6,151 nucleotides of DNA from an uncultured Gammaproteobacteria bacterium (GCA_913046125.1 CAJWRL010000050.1:1-6151); one strand, 5' to 3'; counted from the stretch's first letter, positions 1 to 6,151 are shown. Program-made: numbers and translations. Notes: generated from the sequence alone by a model not told the origin.

Positions 1-365
1 CTTTGATAGCCTTCTTTCTGTAACGAGTTATAGAGATCAGCGACACTCTGCATAAATTGACTCGCCGACTCATACCCCCTGTAGTTTCCAGACTTTTTTA
101 TTCTACGCTCTACCGACTGCATTTCCGAGGTTTCCTCGATAGGGATCTTCTGAACAAGAATTTCTCTGGCTGTGCGATACTTCGCGTCACGCTCAAACCT
201 TTCTTCGATGGACTCCACGGTTTTATCCCAATCTTTTTTAAGAAAATAGGCACAGCCGCTCTTAGGCTTTATGTCCAAGCTAGCGATAAGTTTGACCTTG
301 CGAGGATTGATATAAATAACCGGATCAATCAGGCAATTTGGAAAGCGCAGCAACCGCGGATTCAT
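1..365 (-). CDS. Partial uncharacterised protein, possible ParB-like-module family, 3' end cut by window
   Basis: Minus-strand frame with no stop from an ATG at 365 to the window edge (121 codons); the C-terminus is missing. Composition is protein-like, with charged helical stretches rich in Glu, Lys and Arg. Visible landmarks are DPVIYINPRKVK near residues 15-26, KDWDKTV near 44-50, the ERRIKKSGNYRGYES stretch near 87-101, and LYNSLQKEGYQ at the cut end. From memory this pattern (a D-P-x-x-I-x-x-x-P segment, then x-D-W-D, then a terminal L-Y-x-x-L-x-x-x-G-Y) matches an uncharacterised family of haloarchaeal, phage and accessory-region proteins that often continue into a ParB-like DGRHRL module. 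That part would lie outside the window, so the assignment is tentative. The start is uncertain: the frame stays open upstream, with GTG at 413 and TTG at 425 and 458 as alternatives. The basic stretch encoded between 458 and 365 looks coding, and TTG 458 lies 16 bases after the tsaE stop. No clear ribosome site precedes any candidate. GC is about 45%, well above its neighbours, which suggests transfer or an assembly join. Confidence 0.6.
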   Translation of the reverse strand, partial: MNPRLLRFPNCLIDPVIYINPRKVKLIASLDIKPKSGCAYFLKKDWDKTVESIEERFERDAKYRTAREILVQKIPIEETSEMQSVERRIKKSGNYRGYESASQFMQSVADLYNSLQKEGYQ

Positions 366-474
366 TGTCGCGCCGAAGATATTGCCAACCCCATAGGCAA
401 AACCGTTCTTCACAGGACGAACCAAAGGAGCTAGTCGCTGTGCTCTTATTAAACTCAAACGAATACCCGAACTT

Positions 475-915
475 CTACTCAGCGGTTGGAATATCAATGA
501 TACGGTAAGTGGAGTGCATTTTTCTGATGTTTATTTCAAAAGAAATAATGAAATTTGCATTAATCAATTTTAGCGGAATAATCTCTGGCCATTCGATAAA
601 ATGTACTGCTTCAGTCTCTAAATTATCGTAGAATCCGATTTCATCAAGCTCTGACACATTGTTTATTCTATATAAATCATAATGAAATATTAAATTTTCT
701 TTTATATTGTAGGTGTTAATAATTCCAAATGTTGGGCTATTAACGTCATTAAATTTATATTTATAGAATAATAGTTCTTTTACAAAAGTAGTTTTACCAC
801 TTCCTAATTGACCTTTCAAAAGGATAATAGTTTTTTTACCAAAATTTAAATTCAGTTCTCTAAATATCGATGGATAATTTTTGATAAAAGGAACAAGGAA
901 GTTTCTATTTCTCAT
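475..915 (-). CDS. tsaE: TsaE, tRNA t6A37 biosynthesis P-loop ATPase
   Basis: TsaE (YjeE) is the cytoplasmic ATPase that works with TsaB and TsaD to complete threonylcarbamoyl transfer to adenosine 37 of ANN-decoding tRNAs. The 146-residue product carries the family signatures in order: the Walker A loop GQLGSGKTT at residues 35-43, the SPTF switch at 60-63, the HYDLYR segment with a Walker B-like Asp at 78-83, a SELDEIGF stretch at 88-95, and the EWP motif at 108-110. The length is close to E. coli YjeE (about 153 residues), so the gene appears complete up to its TAG stop. The ATG lies inside the end of nnr as an ATGA overlap (912-915), which suggests translational coupling and fixes the start. 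In gammaproteobacteria nnr-tsaE is usually followed by amiB; here the next frame is an unrelated, GC-richer one. Confidence 0.96.
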   Translation of the reverse strand: MRNRNFLVPFIKNYPSIFRELNLNFGKKTIILLKGQLGSGKTTFVKELLFYKYKFNDVNSPTFGIINTYNIKENLIFHYDLYRINNVSELDEIGFYDNLETEAVHFIEWPEIIPLKLINANFIISFEINIRKMHSTYRIIDIPTAE

Positions 916-2366
916 ATGTTTACCAATTTCGAATATGTATCTGGAATCATAGATGGTAAAAAATTTTTTATCTTTTTACTTTTAAATAAATGATCTGCTG
1001 AATACGAATGAAAAGTAGTAGCCTTAATACATGCATCAAATATATCAGGATTTAAAGATAATTCACATAATAGTATTCCAGATAAGGTATCTCCCATTCC
1101 TGCAACAGCCATCCCATGATTACCATCCATACACGTATAGAATTTTTTCCCGTCATATATAATTGTTCCCGAGCCTTTCAAGATTACAATACAGTCAAAC
1201 AAGTCATGAAGCATTTTTGTAGATTCGTATCTATTGTTTTGAACTTCATCTGTACTTATATTTAACAAATCTGCTGCTTCACCTGGATGAGGTGTTATGA
1301 TTAATTTATTCGTATAAGAGTGATTTCTCTCTAAAAATTTAAGCGCTCCAGCATCAACCACAATTGACTTAATTTTATGGAGATTGTTGGTTATAAAATC
1401 TAGATATTTTGATGTAACTTTATCTGTCCCGGGTCCTAGAAGAATATTAGTGAATTTATCAAAATTATCTTTAAAGTCTGAAAAACAAAATTCCTTTGAA
1501 ATTACTTCCGGAATGATCATCGGAAGTGTATGGGCGTACTCTCCATTAGTATAAACATGAAGGTATTGACATCCCACCTTTATAGAAGCAGAAACTGCTA
1601 GAAGCATAGCCCCATGATATGGTTGCTCGCCAGAGATTATGCAGCATATACCATTAGACTTTTTATGCTCTGACGGTTGAAAGTTAAGTTTAAAGTCTTT
1701 CGAGAAACTTTTTCCAATAAAAGCACTACTTGCTGATATTAGATAATTTTCTGACGCGAATTGATTAGGCATTAAATTTGAGTGATATAAATCATCCCAC
1801 GTTTCTCTACCTTTATTTGTGAATATACCTCTTTTATATGACAATAATGATATTAAACAGTCACACTTAACACATACTGGACAGGTCTTGCCAGTTAGGG
1901 GATTTAACCCACTTGGTACATCAACAGAGTAAGTATATGTGCTGGATGAGTTTACTCTGTTTATAAGGTTGACTTGTTCATGATCCAGATCTCTATTAAA
2001 ACCATATCCAAAAATACAATCAACTATATAGTCATAGCAATCTGGTGAAAAATTATTTACTAATTTATCTTTTAGATCAAACTTTTCGAGAAAAGACATA
2101 TTACTATTTTTCTTAGTATTGAATATTTCTATTTTGTATCCCCGGCTAACTAACTTATAAGCAGAGTAAATACCATCAAGGCCATTTGATCCTGGTCCAC
2201 ATATAAATAAATATTTATGATTCTTTAATTTAGATCTTGAAACGATATCACAAATAAAATCTGATGCTTTGTTGATAAGAAGTTCTTCATCATCGGCATT
2301 ATATTTTTCCTCTAAATTTTTAGCCTCATGATATGAAAGATCAGGAAAAAAATGTACTTTGGACAT
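912..2366 (-). CDS. nnr: Nnr, bifunctional NAD(P)H-hydrate epimerase / ADP-dependent dehydratase
   Basis: This enzyme repairs damaged NADH and NADPH: the N-terminal YjeF domain epimerises R- to S-NAD(P)HX, and the C-terminal ribokinase-like domain dehydrates S-NAD(P)HX using ADP. The 484 residues have the usual fused order. Epimerase half: CGPGSNGLDG (56-65), VDCIFGYGFNR (115-125) and VDVPSGLN (148-155). Dehydratase half: a GAMLLAVSASIKVG segment (252-265), LGPGTD (310-315), DAGAL (338-342), TPHPGE (358-363), LKGSGT (396-401) and GNHGMAVAGMGDTLSG (415-430), which holds the catalytic-type Asp426. Departures from common consensus are SNGLDG where NNGGDG is typical, DAGAL where DAD(A/G)L is typical, and a CPVCVKCDC cluster at 162-170. 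Both domains still look intact. The ATG starts two bases after the preceding S49 gene's stop with no obvious Shine-Dalgarno, and the end overlaps tsaE by four bases, so expression probably depends on coupling within the operon. Confidence 0.96.
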   Translation of the reverse strand: MSKVHFFPDLSYHEAKNLEEKYNADDEELLINKASDFICDIVSRSKLKNHKYLFICGPGSNGLDGIYSAYKLVSRGYKIEIFNTKKNSNMSFLEKFDLKDKLVNNFSPDCYDYIVDCIFGYGFNRDLDHEQVNLINRVNSSSTYTYSVDVPSGLNPLTGKTCPVCVKCDCLISLLSYKRGIFTNKGRETWDDLYHSNLMPNQFASENYLISASSAFIGKSFSKDFKLNFQPSEHKKSNGICCIISGEQPYHGAMLLAVSASIKVGCQYLHVYTNGEYAHTLPMIIPEVISKEFCFSDFKDNFDKFTNILLGPGTDKVTSKYLDFITNNLHKIKSIVVDAGALKFLERNHSYTNKLIITPHPGEAADLLNISTDEVQNNRYESTKMLHDLFDCIVILKGSGTIIYDGKKFYTCMDGNHGMAVAGMGDTLSGILLCELSLNPDIFDACIKATTFHSYSADHLFKSKKIKNFLPSMIPDTYSKLVNI

Positions 2367-2368
2367 TT

Positions 2369-3259
2369 TTAATTTAAACTAAACTGAGACAGGTAATGAA
2401 ATGATGTTTTGAGTATTTGATTAAGAATATCATTGTCACGATTATATTTTTGAACCGGTAAATTATCATACCTATCACTTTTAAGGTCATATAATGAGGA
2501 AAGGCCGTCAATAAGGCCGAGTGATAAAGCCTCTGAGCCTGTGTAGAATAAACCAGAATATATAGATTCATTTGCAGATAATTTATCAGATCTACTCTTT
2601 TTTAAATCACTAATAAATTGGGTATGTATCTGATCTGTTAATTTTTTTACATGAGTGTATTGGTCAAGTGTCAGCTCATGAAATGGATCAAGGATAAGCT
2701 TATTGTCTCCCGAGTAGATTGTCCTAGATTTTATACCTAATTTATTAAAAAAACTCCTAACATCATAGCTATCCAGTCTTACGCCAATTGAGCCAACTAT
2801 ACTTGTTTCGGATGCAAAAATTTCATCTGCAGCCATTGCAATATAATAACCGCCAGATGCCCCAACGTCTTCGATAATGGATATGATATCTTTATCAGTT
2901 TCTTCTCTGATTTTTATTATTTCATCATGAATTATTTTAGATTGAGTTGCGCTCCCTCCTCCACTATTTACCTTAATAATTATTACTGATGTGTTTACGT
3001 TTTCACTTGCTCTTTTGAGTAAAGGTATTATATTTTCAGCACTCGATTGACTCTCAGATGCAATAAGGCCATTGACTTCAATGACAGCAATGTGTGGTTG
3101 ACTAAAGTTGATATCTTTAGCCATTGGAGCAACGATAAGTAATGATATAAATGCTACGAAAACAAAAATTCTGAAAATAATTTTATTTCTATAGTCTCTC
3201 TTCCTCTCGGATATAAGCACTGATACTATCTCGTTTAATGTTTTATTATCTTCACTCAT
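2369..3259 (-). CDS. sppA: S49 signal peptide peptidase SppA-type inner-membrane protease
   Basis: A membrane-anchored serine protease of family S49, expected to degrade cleaved signal peptides and possibly membrane proteins, with its active site outside the cytoplasm. With ATG 3259 it has 296 residues. A basic cytoplasmic N-terminus is followed by one hydrophobic segment at about 26-45. The single S49 domain includes NSGGGSATQSK (98-108), GASGGYYIA with nucleophile Ser135, SIVGSIGV (153-160), and Lys187 in SGDNKLI as the likely general base. The Ser-Lys spacing of 52 equals that of B. subtilis SppA (Ser147/Lys199), so this is the short single-domain form and not the long duplicated E. coli SppA. 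SohB is a less likely alternative. A TTG codon directly precedes the ATG; the ATG is preferred and has a weak AGAGA upstream. The start overlaps the end of rluC by eight bases and the stop is two bases from nnr. In Pseudomonas an sppA gene also lies close to rne-rluC, which supports the call. Confidence 0.88.
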   Translation of the reverse strand: MSEDNKTLNEIVSVLISERKRDYRNKIIFRIFVFVAFISLLIVAPMAKDINFSQPHIAVIEVNGLIASESQSSAENIIPLLKRASENVNTSVIIIKVNSGGGSATQSKIIHDEIIKIREETDKDIISIIEDVGASGGYYIAMAADEIFASETSIVGSIGVRLDSYDVRSFFNKLGIKSRTIYSGDNKLILDPFHELTLDQYTHVKKLTDQIHTQFISDLKKSRSDKLSANESIYSGLFYTGSEALSLGLIDGLSSLYDLKSDRYDNLPVQKYNRDNDILNQILKTSFHYLSQFSLN

Positions 3260-4184
3260 CAAATGTCTCTAATATAGATAATACTTCTTTTAATTCCGTA
3301 GGTAAATCTAATATGAACTCATATTCTTGATCAAAATAAAATGAAAGATAATATGAGTGTAAAAAAAGTCTTTTTAATTTGATTTTTTTATTCATATCCT
3401 TGGTGTTCTTATCATTATATTTAACATCTCCAGCTACTGGGTGGCCAATAGATTCTGTATGGAGTCTTATTTGATGAGTTCTTCCTGTTTCAATAGTAAT
3501 TTTTACAAAGCTATATGAGGTAAAGCTTTTAATGAGCTTTATGTTTGTATGCGCATATTTACCTGATGTATTATTTACAGTCATTTTTCTTTCATGCGTA
3601 TTCTTAGATATCCCTGATTGAATATCAATATTATCTTTTTGTAAGCTCCCTGTCAGTAATGCATAATATTTTTTTCTAACTCCTCTTTGTGAAAACTGCT
3701 TACCTAAATATGATGATGATTTATAATTTTTTGAGATTAAGAGACACCCTGATGTATTCTTATCTAGCCTATGGACTAACGATAATTCATTTTTTTTGTA
3801 AGCTCTCCTTAGAGATGATAGAAAATCAAATTTTTGATTTGTTCCAGAATGGACAGCAATACCACTGGGTTTATTAATGATAATAAAATCTTCATTTTCA
3901 TACTCTATGAAGGCACTTGGATCCTCCAGTATTCCTTGAGATATGTTCTCATCTTTTAATAGATATGGGGGTATCCTTATGATGTCTTCATTTTTTATTC
4001 TATAAGAGACAGGCTTCCTACCCTTATTCACTCTTACTTGTCCACTCCTGACTAATTTATAAATTAGGCTTTTTGGGACTTTTTTGAGCTGCTTTAGGAG
4101 AAAATTATCCAGTCTCTGGCCGCTTAACTGCTCGGTTATTTCAAAGATATTAGATTTTTTGATACCCATGTTACTCAAATTCAT
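3252..4184 (-). CDS. rluC: RluC, 23S rRNA pseudouridine(955/2504/2580) synthase
   Basis: RluC isomerises uridines 955, 2504 and 2580 of 23S rRNA (E. coli numbering) near the peptidyl-transferase centre. The 310-residue product matches the E. coli enzyme along its length. An S4 RNA-binding domain spans about residues 20-75 (SGQRLDNFLL, VPKSLIYKLVRSGQVRVN, then a DIIRIPP end). The RluA-type catalytic domain follows: INKPSGIAVHSGT (103-115), HRLDKNTSG (138-146) with catalytic Asp141, KKYYALLTG (171-179), TGRTHQIRLHT (233-243) and KRLFLH (271-276). The linker after the S4 domain and the VHSG form favour RluC over RluA or RluD. Two starts are possible, ATG 4184 and ATG 4169 (residue 6); neither has a strong Shine-Dalgarno. 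The gene is divergent from rne, the neighbour seen in many gammaproteobacteria, and is the first gene of a tightly packed four-gene operon. Confidence 0.94.
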   Translation of the reverse strand: MNLSNMGIKKSNIFEITEQLSGQRLDNFLLKQLKKVPKSLIYKLVRSGQVRVNKGRKPVSYRIKNEDIIRIPPYLLKDENISQGILEDPSAFIEYENEDFIIINKPSGIAVHSGTNQKFDFLSSLRRAYKKNELSLVHRLDKNTSGCLLISKNYKSSSYLGKQFSQRGVRKKYYALLTGSLQKDNIDIQSGISKNTHERKMTVNNTSGKYAHTNIKLIKSFTSYSFVKITIETGRTHQIRLHTESIGHPVAGDVKYNDKNTKDMNKKIKLKRLFLHSYYLSFYFDQEYEFILDLPTELKEVLSILETFDE

Positions 4185-4210
4185 TTGATGATAGCATCAA
4201 ACGTTGCTAT
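4184..4210. repeat. Two overlapping inverted repeats immediately upstream of rluC
   Basis: TTTGATG (4184-4190) and CATCAAA (4195-4201) form a perfect 7-bp stem with a 4-base loop. ATAGCA (4191-4196) and TGCTAT (4205-4210) form a second perfect 6-bp stem with an 8-base loop. The two share bases, so in RNA only one could fold at a time. The first touches the A of the rluC start codon. It may be a leader structure affecting rluC translation, or an operator; chance occurrence cannot be excluded. Confidence 0.4.
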
Positions 4211-4372
4211 ATTAGTGTTTTATAAAGTTCAAATGTATTAACATAAACATTTTATTAAATTACAGAACACATATAAATTAGCTAAATAGCAAGCGCAAGT
4301 ATGAAATTATTTAAGAATATGCGCATTTTAGAATAAAAATATAAATAATAAATATGATTAAAAGGATTCATA
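4185..4372. promoter_or_regulatory. Divergent rluC/rne intergenic control region
   Basis: This 188-bp, very AT-rich gap must hold the promoters for the leftward rluC operon and for rightward rne. On the minus strand, TTGCGC (4298-4293), a 17-bp spacer and TATATG (4275-4270) form a weak sigma70-like pair about 86 bases before the rluC start; this is only a candidate, because such AT-rich DNA gives many chance matches. I found no convincing plus-strand promoter for rne. Short dyads include TTAGCTAA (4278-4285) and ATGCGCAT (4319-4326). E. coli rne has a long leader (about 360 nt) that mediates autoregulation by RNase E; here the whole gap is shorter than that, so any equivalent element would have to be smaller or different. 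Confidence 0.5.
4362..4366 (+). promoter_or_regulatory. Shine-Dalgarno for rne
   Basis: AAGGA lies six bases before the ATG at 4373. It is the clearest ribosome-binding site in the window and fixes the rne start. It contrasts with the coupled minus-strand genes, which have weak or no such site. Confidence 0.8.
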
Positions 4373-6151
4373 ATGAAAAAAATACTACTCAATGCCTCTC
4401 AAAAGGAAGAGGTGAGACTGGCTGTCGTAGAGAACAACAAGCTAACAGAATTAGATATAGATTTTCCTTCGAGGAACATAAAGTCGAATATATACAAAGG
4501 GGTTATATCTCGAGTTGAGCCTAGCCTAGAAGCGGCTTTTATAAACTTTGGAAGAAAAAGACATGGTTTTCTTCCCTTTAAAGAAATCTCCCCAGATTTG
4601 TTTACTGGCTCCAGTAAATCGTCACGAGACTGTCTAGAGACAGGAAAAGAGATAATTGTTCAAGTAGACAAAGAAGAGCGTGGCAATAAAGGTGCTGCTC
4701 TAACTACTTATTTAAGCCTAGCTGGAAAATATCTTGTTCTTCTTCCAAAAAATCCATCGACTGGCGGCATATCAAGAAGAATTGAGGGAGATGATAGAGT
4801 CAAAGCAAAAAAATTAATGGATGGTTTAAATGTGCCTGATGGAATGAGTGTCATTCTACGAACTTCAAGTTTAGAATCATCACAGGAGTCAATTAAATGG
4901 GATATAGATTACTTAATACAAATTTATGAATCCGTTTTAGAAACATCTGTTCAACAAGACGCTCCTTTTCTCATATATCAAGAGAGTAGCATGATGGCAA
5001 GGCTCACCAGAGATTATTGCGACGAAACTGTGGATGAGGTCTATATTGATGATAAAGAATTTTTTGATAATTTTATAGGTGCAAAGAAACTATTTCTACC
5101 ACATCATGATCTTAAAATTGAACATCATTCGGATTTAACGCCAATATTTAGTAAACATAAAATTGAGAAGCAAGTCCAGACCGTATATAAAAGAAACATT
5201 AATTTACCGTCAGGTGGGAATATTGTAATTGATTCTACTGAAGCGTTAGTTAGCATTGACGTAAACTCTGCAAGATCTACTAAAGGAAGCGATATTGAAG
5301 AAACTGCATTAAACACAAACATAGAAGCAGCTGTAGAAATACTTACACAGTTGAAATTGAGAGATATTGGCGGATTAGTTGTGATTGATTTTATTGATAT
5401 GATGTCAATTAATTCTCAAAAAAATGTAATGCGTAAAGTCGCAGAATATGCAAAAAAAGATAAGGCAAAAATACAATTTGCTAGAATATCTAAATTTGGA
5501 TTAATGGAGTTATCTAGGCAAAAGCTAAAATCATCGATAATACAAAACAACTATGAAAATTGCCCAACTTGTGATGGAACTGGTCAGATAAAATCTTTAT
5601 CATCTCTAGCTATTTCTGTACTAAGGATTATAGAGGAGGAAGCTATTAATTCGAAAGATAAAGAGACAGTATACTTACCAGTTAGACTCGCAACATATTT
5701 ACTAAATGAAAAAAAAGACACAATTAAAAATATAGAATCAAGACACGGTGTGGCAATTAAGATCGTCCCGGACCCAGAACTAGATACCTCTAGCTACGAA
5801 ATAGATAATGAAGGTCTTGAGCAATCAGAATTCAAAAAGAAACTAAAGAATAGTACTAAGGATAATAAGAAAAATAATAATTCTGATACTGCTGATGGAA
5901 TGATTATCCAAGATAAAGAAGTGGCATTAATGTCTGCTGTTAAGCCAAAAACTATTCCACCCAAACCCTCTGTAAATGGAAGAGTAACAAATCACAAGAA
6001 GACTAGTATCTTTACAAAAATCATAAAAATGATCTTTGGTAAAAATAAAGAAGAAGATAAACTCAATAAGAGACCTAAAAGATATTATGGTAAGAACAGA
6101 AGATATAATAAAAACTTCAAATATAATAAATTTAAATCTAATAATAAAAAG
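4373..6151 (+). CDS. rne: RNase E, endoribonuclease, 3' end cut by window
   Basis: RNase E is the essential endonuclease that starts mRNA decay and processes rRNA and tRNA precursors, and it is the scaffold of the RNA degradosome on the inner membrane. The frame is open for 593 codons from ATG 4373 to the window edge. The catalytic half is complete: an S1-type domain at about 36-118 (GVISRVEPSLEAAFINFG at 43-60), a 5'-sensor/RNase H-like region, a DNase I-like core with ALVSIDVNSAR (Asp296, Asn298) and GGLVVIDFIDM (Asp339), and the Zn-link CPTCDGTG with Cys397 and Cys400. The 43-residue spacing of the two metal-binding Asp residues equals E. coli Asp303/Asp346. After residue 480 the protein turns low-complexity. 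TSIFTKIIKMIFG (544-556) resembles the amphipathic membrane-targeting helix, followed by a Lys/Arg/Tyr/Asn-rich stretch (558-593) like the first arginine-rich RNA-binding segment. The retained tail favours RNase E over the short RNase G. Any enolase- or PNPase-binding segments would lie outside the window. Confidence 0.96.
   Translation, partial: MKKILLNASQKEEVRLAVVENNKLTELDIDFPSRNIKSNIYKGVISRVEPSLEAAFINFGRKRHGFLPFKEISPDLFTGSSKSSRDCLETGKEIIVQVDKEERGNKGAALTTYLSLAGKYLVLLPKNPSTGGISRRIEGDDRVKAKKLMDGLNVPDGMSVILRTSSLESSQESIKWDIDYLIQIYESVLETSVQQDAPFLIYQESSMMARLTRDYCDETVDEVYIDDKEFFDNFIGAKKLFLPHHDLKIEHHSDLTPIFSKHKIEKQVQTVYKRNINLPSGGNIVIDSTEALVSIDVNSARSTKGSDIEETALNTNIEAAVEILTQLKLRDIGGLVVIDFIDMMSINSQKNVMRKVAEYAKKDKAKIQFARISKFGLMELSRQKLKSSIIQNNYENCPTCDGTGQIKSLSSLAISVLRIIEEEAINSKDKETVYLPVRLATYLLNEKKDTIKNIESRHGVAIKIVPDPELDTSSYEIDNEGLEQSEFKKKLKNSTKDNKKNNNSDTADGMIIQDKEVALMSAVKPKTIPPKPSVNGRVTNHKKTSIFTKIIKMIFGKNKEEDKLNKRPKRYYGKNRRYNKNFKYNKFKSNNKK

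Noticed and set aside
57..434. Plus-strand open frame of 125 codons at the left end
   Set aside because: It lies antisense to the minus-strand frame, which is longer (open to the edge) and has more protein-like composition and motifs. The plus-strand translation resembles no family I know and has no ribosome site.
420..475. Intrinsic terminator after tsaE
   Set aside because: No GC-rich stem followed by a T run is visible on the minus strand here, so the end of the operon transcript cannot be placed.
2374..2571. Minus-strand frame of 65 codons inside the S49 protease gene
   Set aside because: It is an alternative frame within the well-supported sppA coding sequence, with no recognisable product.
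3260..3262. TTG as the sppA start, one codon upstream
   Set aside because: An ATG follows immediately, so ATG 3259 is the more likely initiator; the difference is a single residue.
3689..3877. Plus-strand frame of 62 codons antisense to rluC
   Set aside because: It is opposite the conserved catalytic region of RluC and is explained as a chance frame in AT-rich DNA.
4319..4326. ATGCGCAT palindrome before rne as a regulator site
   Set aside because: An isolated 8-bp palindrome with no matching second copy; the only related sequence is GCGCAA at 4293-4298, which pairs poorly with it.
5125..5322. Minus-strand frame of 65 codons with a hydrophobic stretch, antisense to rne
   Set aside because: It lies across the codons for the metal-binding Asp296 region of RNase E. 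The hydrophobicity is a by-product of the complementary strand.
1..6151. CRISPR array, defence cassette, insertion sequence, tRNA or rRNA
   Set aside because: No regularly spaced direct repeats, transposase-like frame, terminal inverted repeats or structured RNA gene were seen; nearly all bases are assigned to recognisable housekeeping genes.

Overview
The window looks like a piece of an AT-rich, compactly organised gammaproteobacterial chromosome. RNase E carries the family's catalytic and zinc-link motifs and a membrane-helix-like segment, RluC aligns along its whole length with the enterobacterial type, and TsaE and the fused Nnr are adjacent as is usual in gammaproteobacteria. Lines sampled by hand in the main part are about 28-35% GC, spacing between genes is minimal, and codons are strongly A/T-ending. 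That would suit a streamlined marine lineage (SAR86-like) or a symbiont, but the taxon is inferred and not shown by the sequence.

Layout. Positions 4373-6151 (plus strand) hold the first 593 codons of rne (RNase E), which runs off the right edge. A 188-bp AT-rich gap (4185-4372) separates it from a divergent minus-strand operon that reads leftward: rluC (23S rRNA pseudouridine synthase), an S49 signal-peptide-peptidase-type protease (sppA), nnr (NAD(P)H-hydrate repair) and tsaE (tRNA t6A synthesis ATPase). These four genes overlap or nearly touch (8-bp overlap, 2-bp gap, 4-bp overlap), so they are probably co-transcribed and translationally coupled. All are housekeeping functions: RNA processing and modification, membrane protein and signal-peptide turnover, and metabolite repair.

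The left end (1 to about 470) differs. GC rises to about 45%, and a minus-strand open frame runs off the left edge where amiB would usually follow tsaE. Its product is not a housekeeping protein I recognise; it resembles, from memory, an uncharacterised family that often ends in a ParB-like module. This junction is the main anomaly: an accessory-gene insertion, the edge of a genomic island, or a chimeric assembly join.

I found no CRISPR array, insertion sequence, tRNA or rRNA, and no convincing new multi-gene system. The points worth following are the compositional junction, a cysteine cluster in Nnr, the joining of two normally separate conserved gene neighbourhoods, overlapping inverted repeats in front of rluC, and the Lys/Asn/Tyr-rich tail of RNase E.
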